Origin: Williamsia sp.
GTDB taxonomy: Bacteria > Bacteroidota > Bacteroidia > Chitinophagales > Chitinophagaceae
Direction of reading: 5' to 3'
Length of the DNA stretch: 64,000 nt
Assembly (NCBI GenBank): GCA_015069695.1
Contig: JADCRZ010000001.1
Coordinates: forward strand, 423,573-487,572
Part shown: piece after piece, positions 63,978 through 64,000 of the stretch
Layout of the letters: each line of letters starts with the position of its first letter
Position numbering within the stretch: position 1 is the first letter of the stretch
Notes under the pieces: model-generated
Databases searched by the model: none
Seen by the model: only the letters and a program-made list of their open reading frames with translations
What the model was told of the DNA's origin: nothing
Translations under genes and position numbers: made by a program

Positions 63978-64000
63978 GTCTGAACCTTGATTTACAGGAT
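63978..64000. repeat. copy of the GTCTGAACC..GATTTACAGGAT repeat, cut by the window end
   Basis: The last 23 bases (GTCTGAACCTTGATTTACAG, then GAT) match the arms of the inverted repeat at 3516-3611 and the copy at 56896-56914. The element probably continues past the window. Confidence 0.6.

Overview
The window looks like chromosomal DNA from a member of the Bacteroidota, most likely Chitinophagaceae. This rests on gene content: SusC/FecA-type TonB receptors, HmuY, a PUR-alpha-like DUF3276 protein, two GH43 enzymes, a LytS/LytTR pair with beta-propeller sensor, and FtsX-type permeases without a neighbouring ATPase. It also rests on several promoters of the Bacteroidota type (TTTG, about 19 bases, TAnnTTTG). 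There is no rRNA, CRISPR array, transposase or phage gene. Taxonomy is inferred from family content, not from a database search.

Layout. 0.2-2.3 kb (minus strand): a small unknown protein, a hotdog thioesterase and a GH71/GH99-like lipoprotein. 2.6-3.5 kb: a decayed heme peroxidase. 3.6-8.0 kb (plus): uvsE translationally coupled to a PolI that has lost its proofreading residues, then a DUF1345 membrane protein. 8.0-22.2 kb (minus): three very large genes (2381, 1267 and 1030 codons) read as one block, without signal peptides and without a function I can name. They carry an OmpA-like segment, a long amphipathic beta region, Fn3-like repeats and a degenerate phospholipase D domain. This is the best candidate here for an undescribed system. 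22.5-26.9 kb (plus, divergent): a hybrid propeller/GAF/LytS kinase and its LytTR regulator.

27-36 kb: an M61 peptidase broken by a one-base frameshift, an S9 peptidase, DUF1810, a Tat-exported beta-lactamase-fold hydrolase, an FtsX permease and a CsbD protein. 36-40.7 kb: two GH43 glycosidases around tRNA-Ser(CGA) and a NicO-like metal permease. 40.8-43.4 kb: a CHAD protein, a lipoprotein and a PAS histidine kinase. 43.8-51.6 kb (plus): a heme/iron acquisition island with DUF6607, a TonB receptor with FRAP/NPxL motifs, a HmuY-like lipoprotein with no histidines, a FecA-like receptor, a DsrE protein and a PNPOx-like flavoprotein. 52-54.2 kb: a nucleoside deaminase with an AraC regulator, small ORFs and tRNA-Ser(TGA). 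54.3-63.7 kb: housekeeping genes, namely an ABC exporter, the DUF3276 protein, pgi, ltaE and smc.

Short dispersed palindromic repeats occur between genes (around 3.5, 15.0, 51.7, 56.9 and 63.7-64.0 kb). Start codons were moved inward from the longest ORF where a signal peptide, a family-typical N-terminus or a promoter argued for it; these choices are noted per entry.
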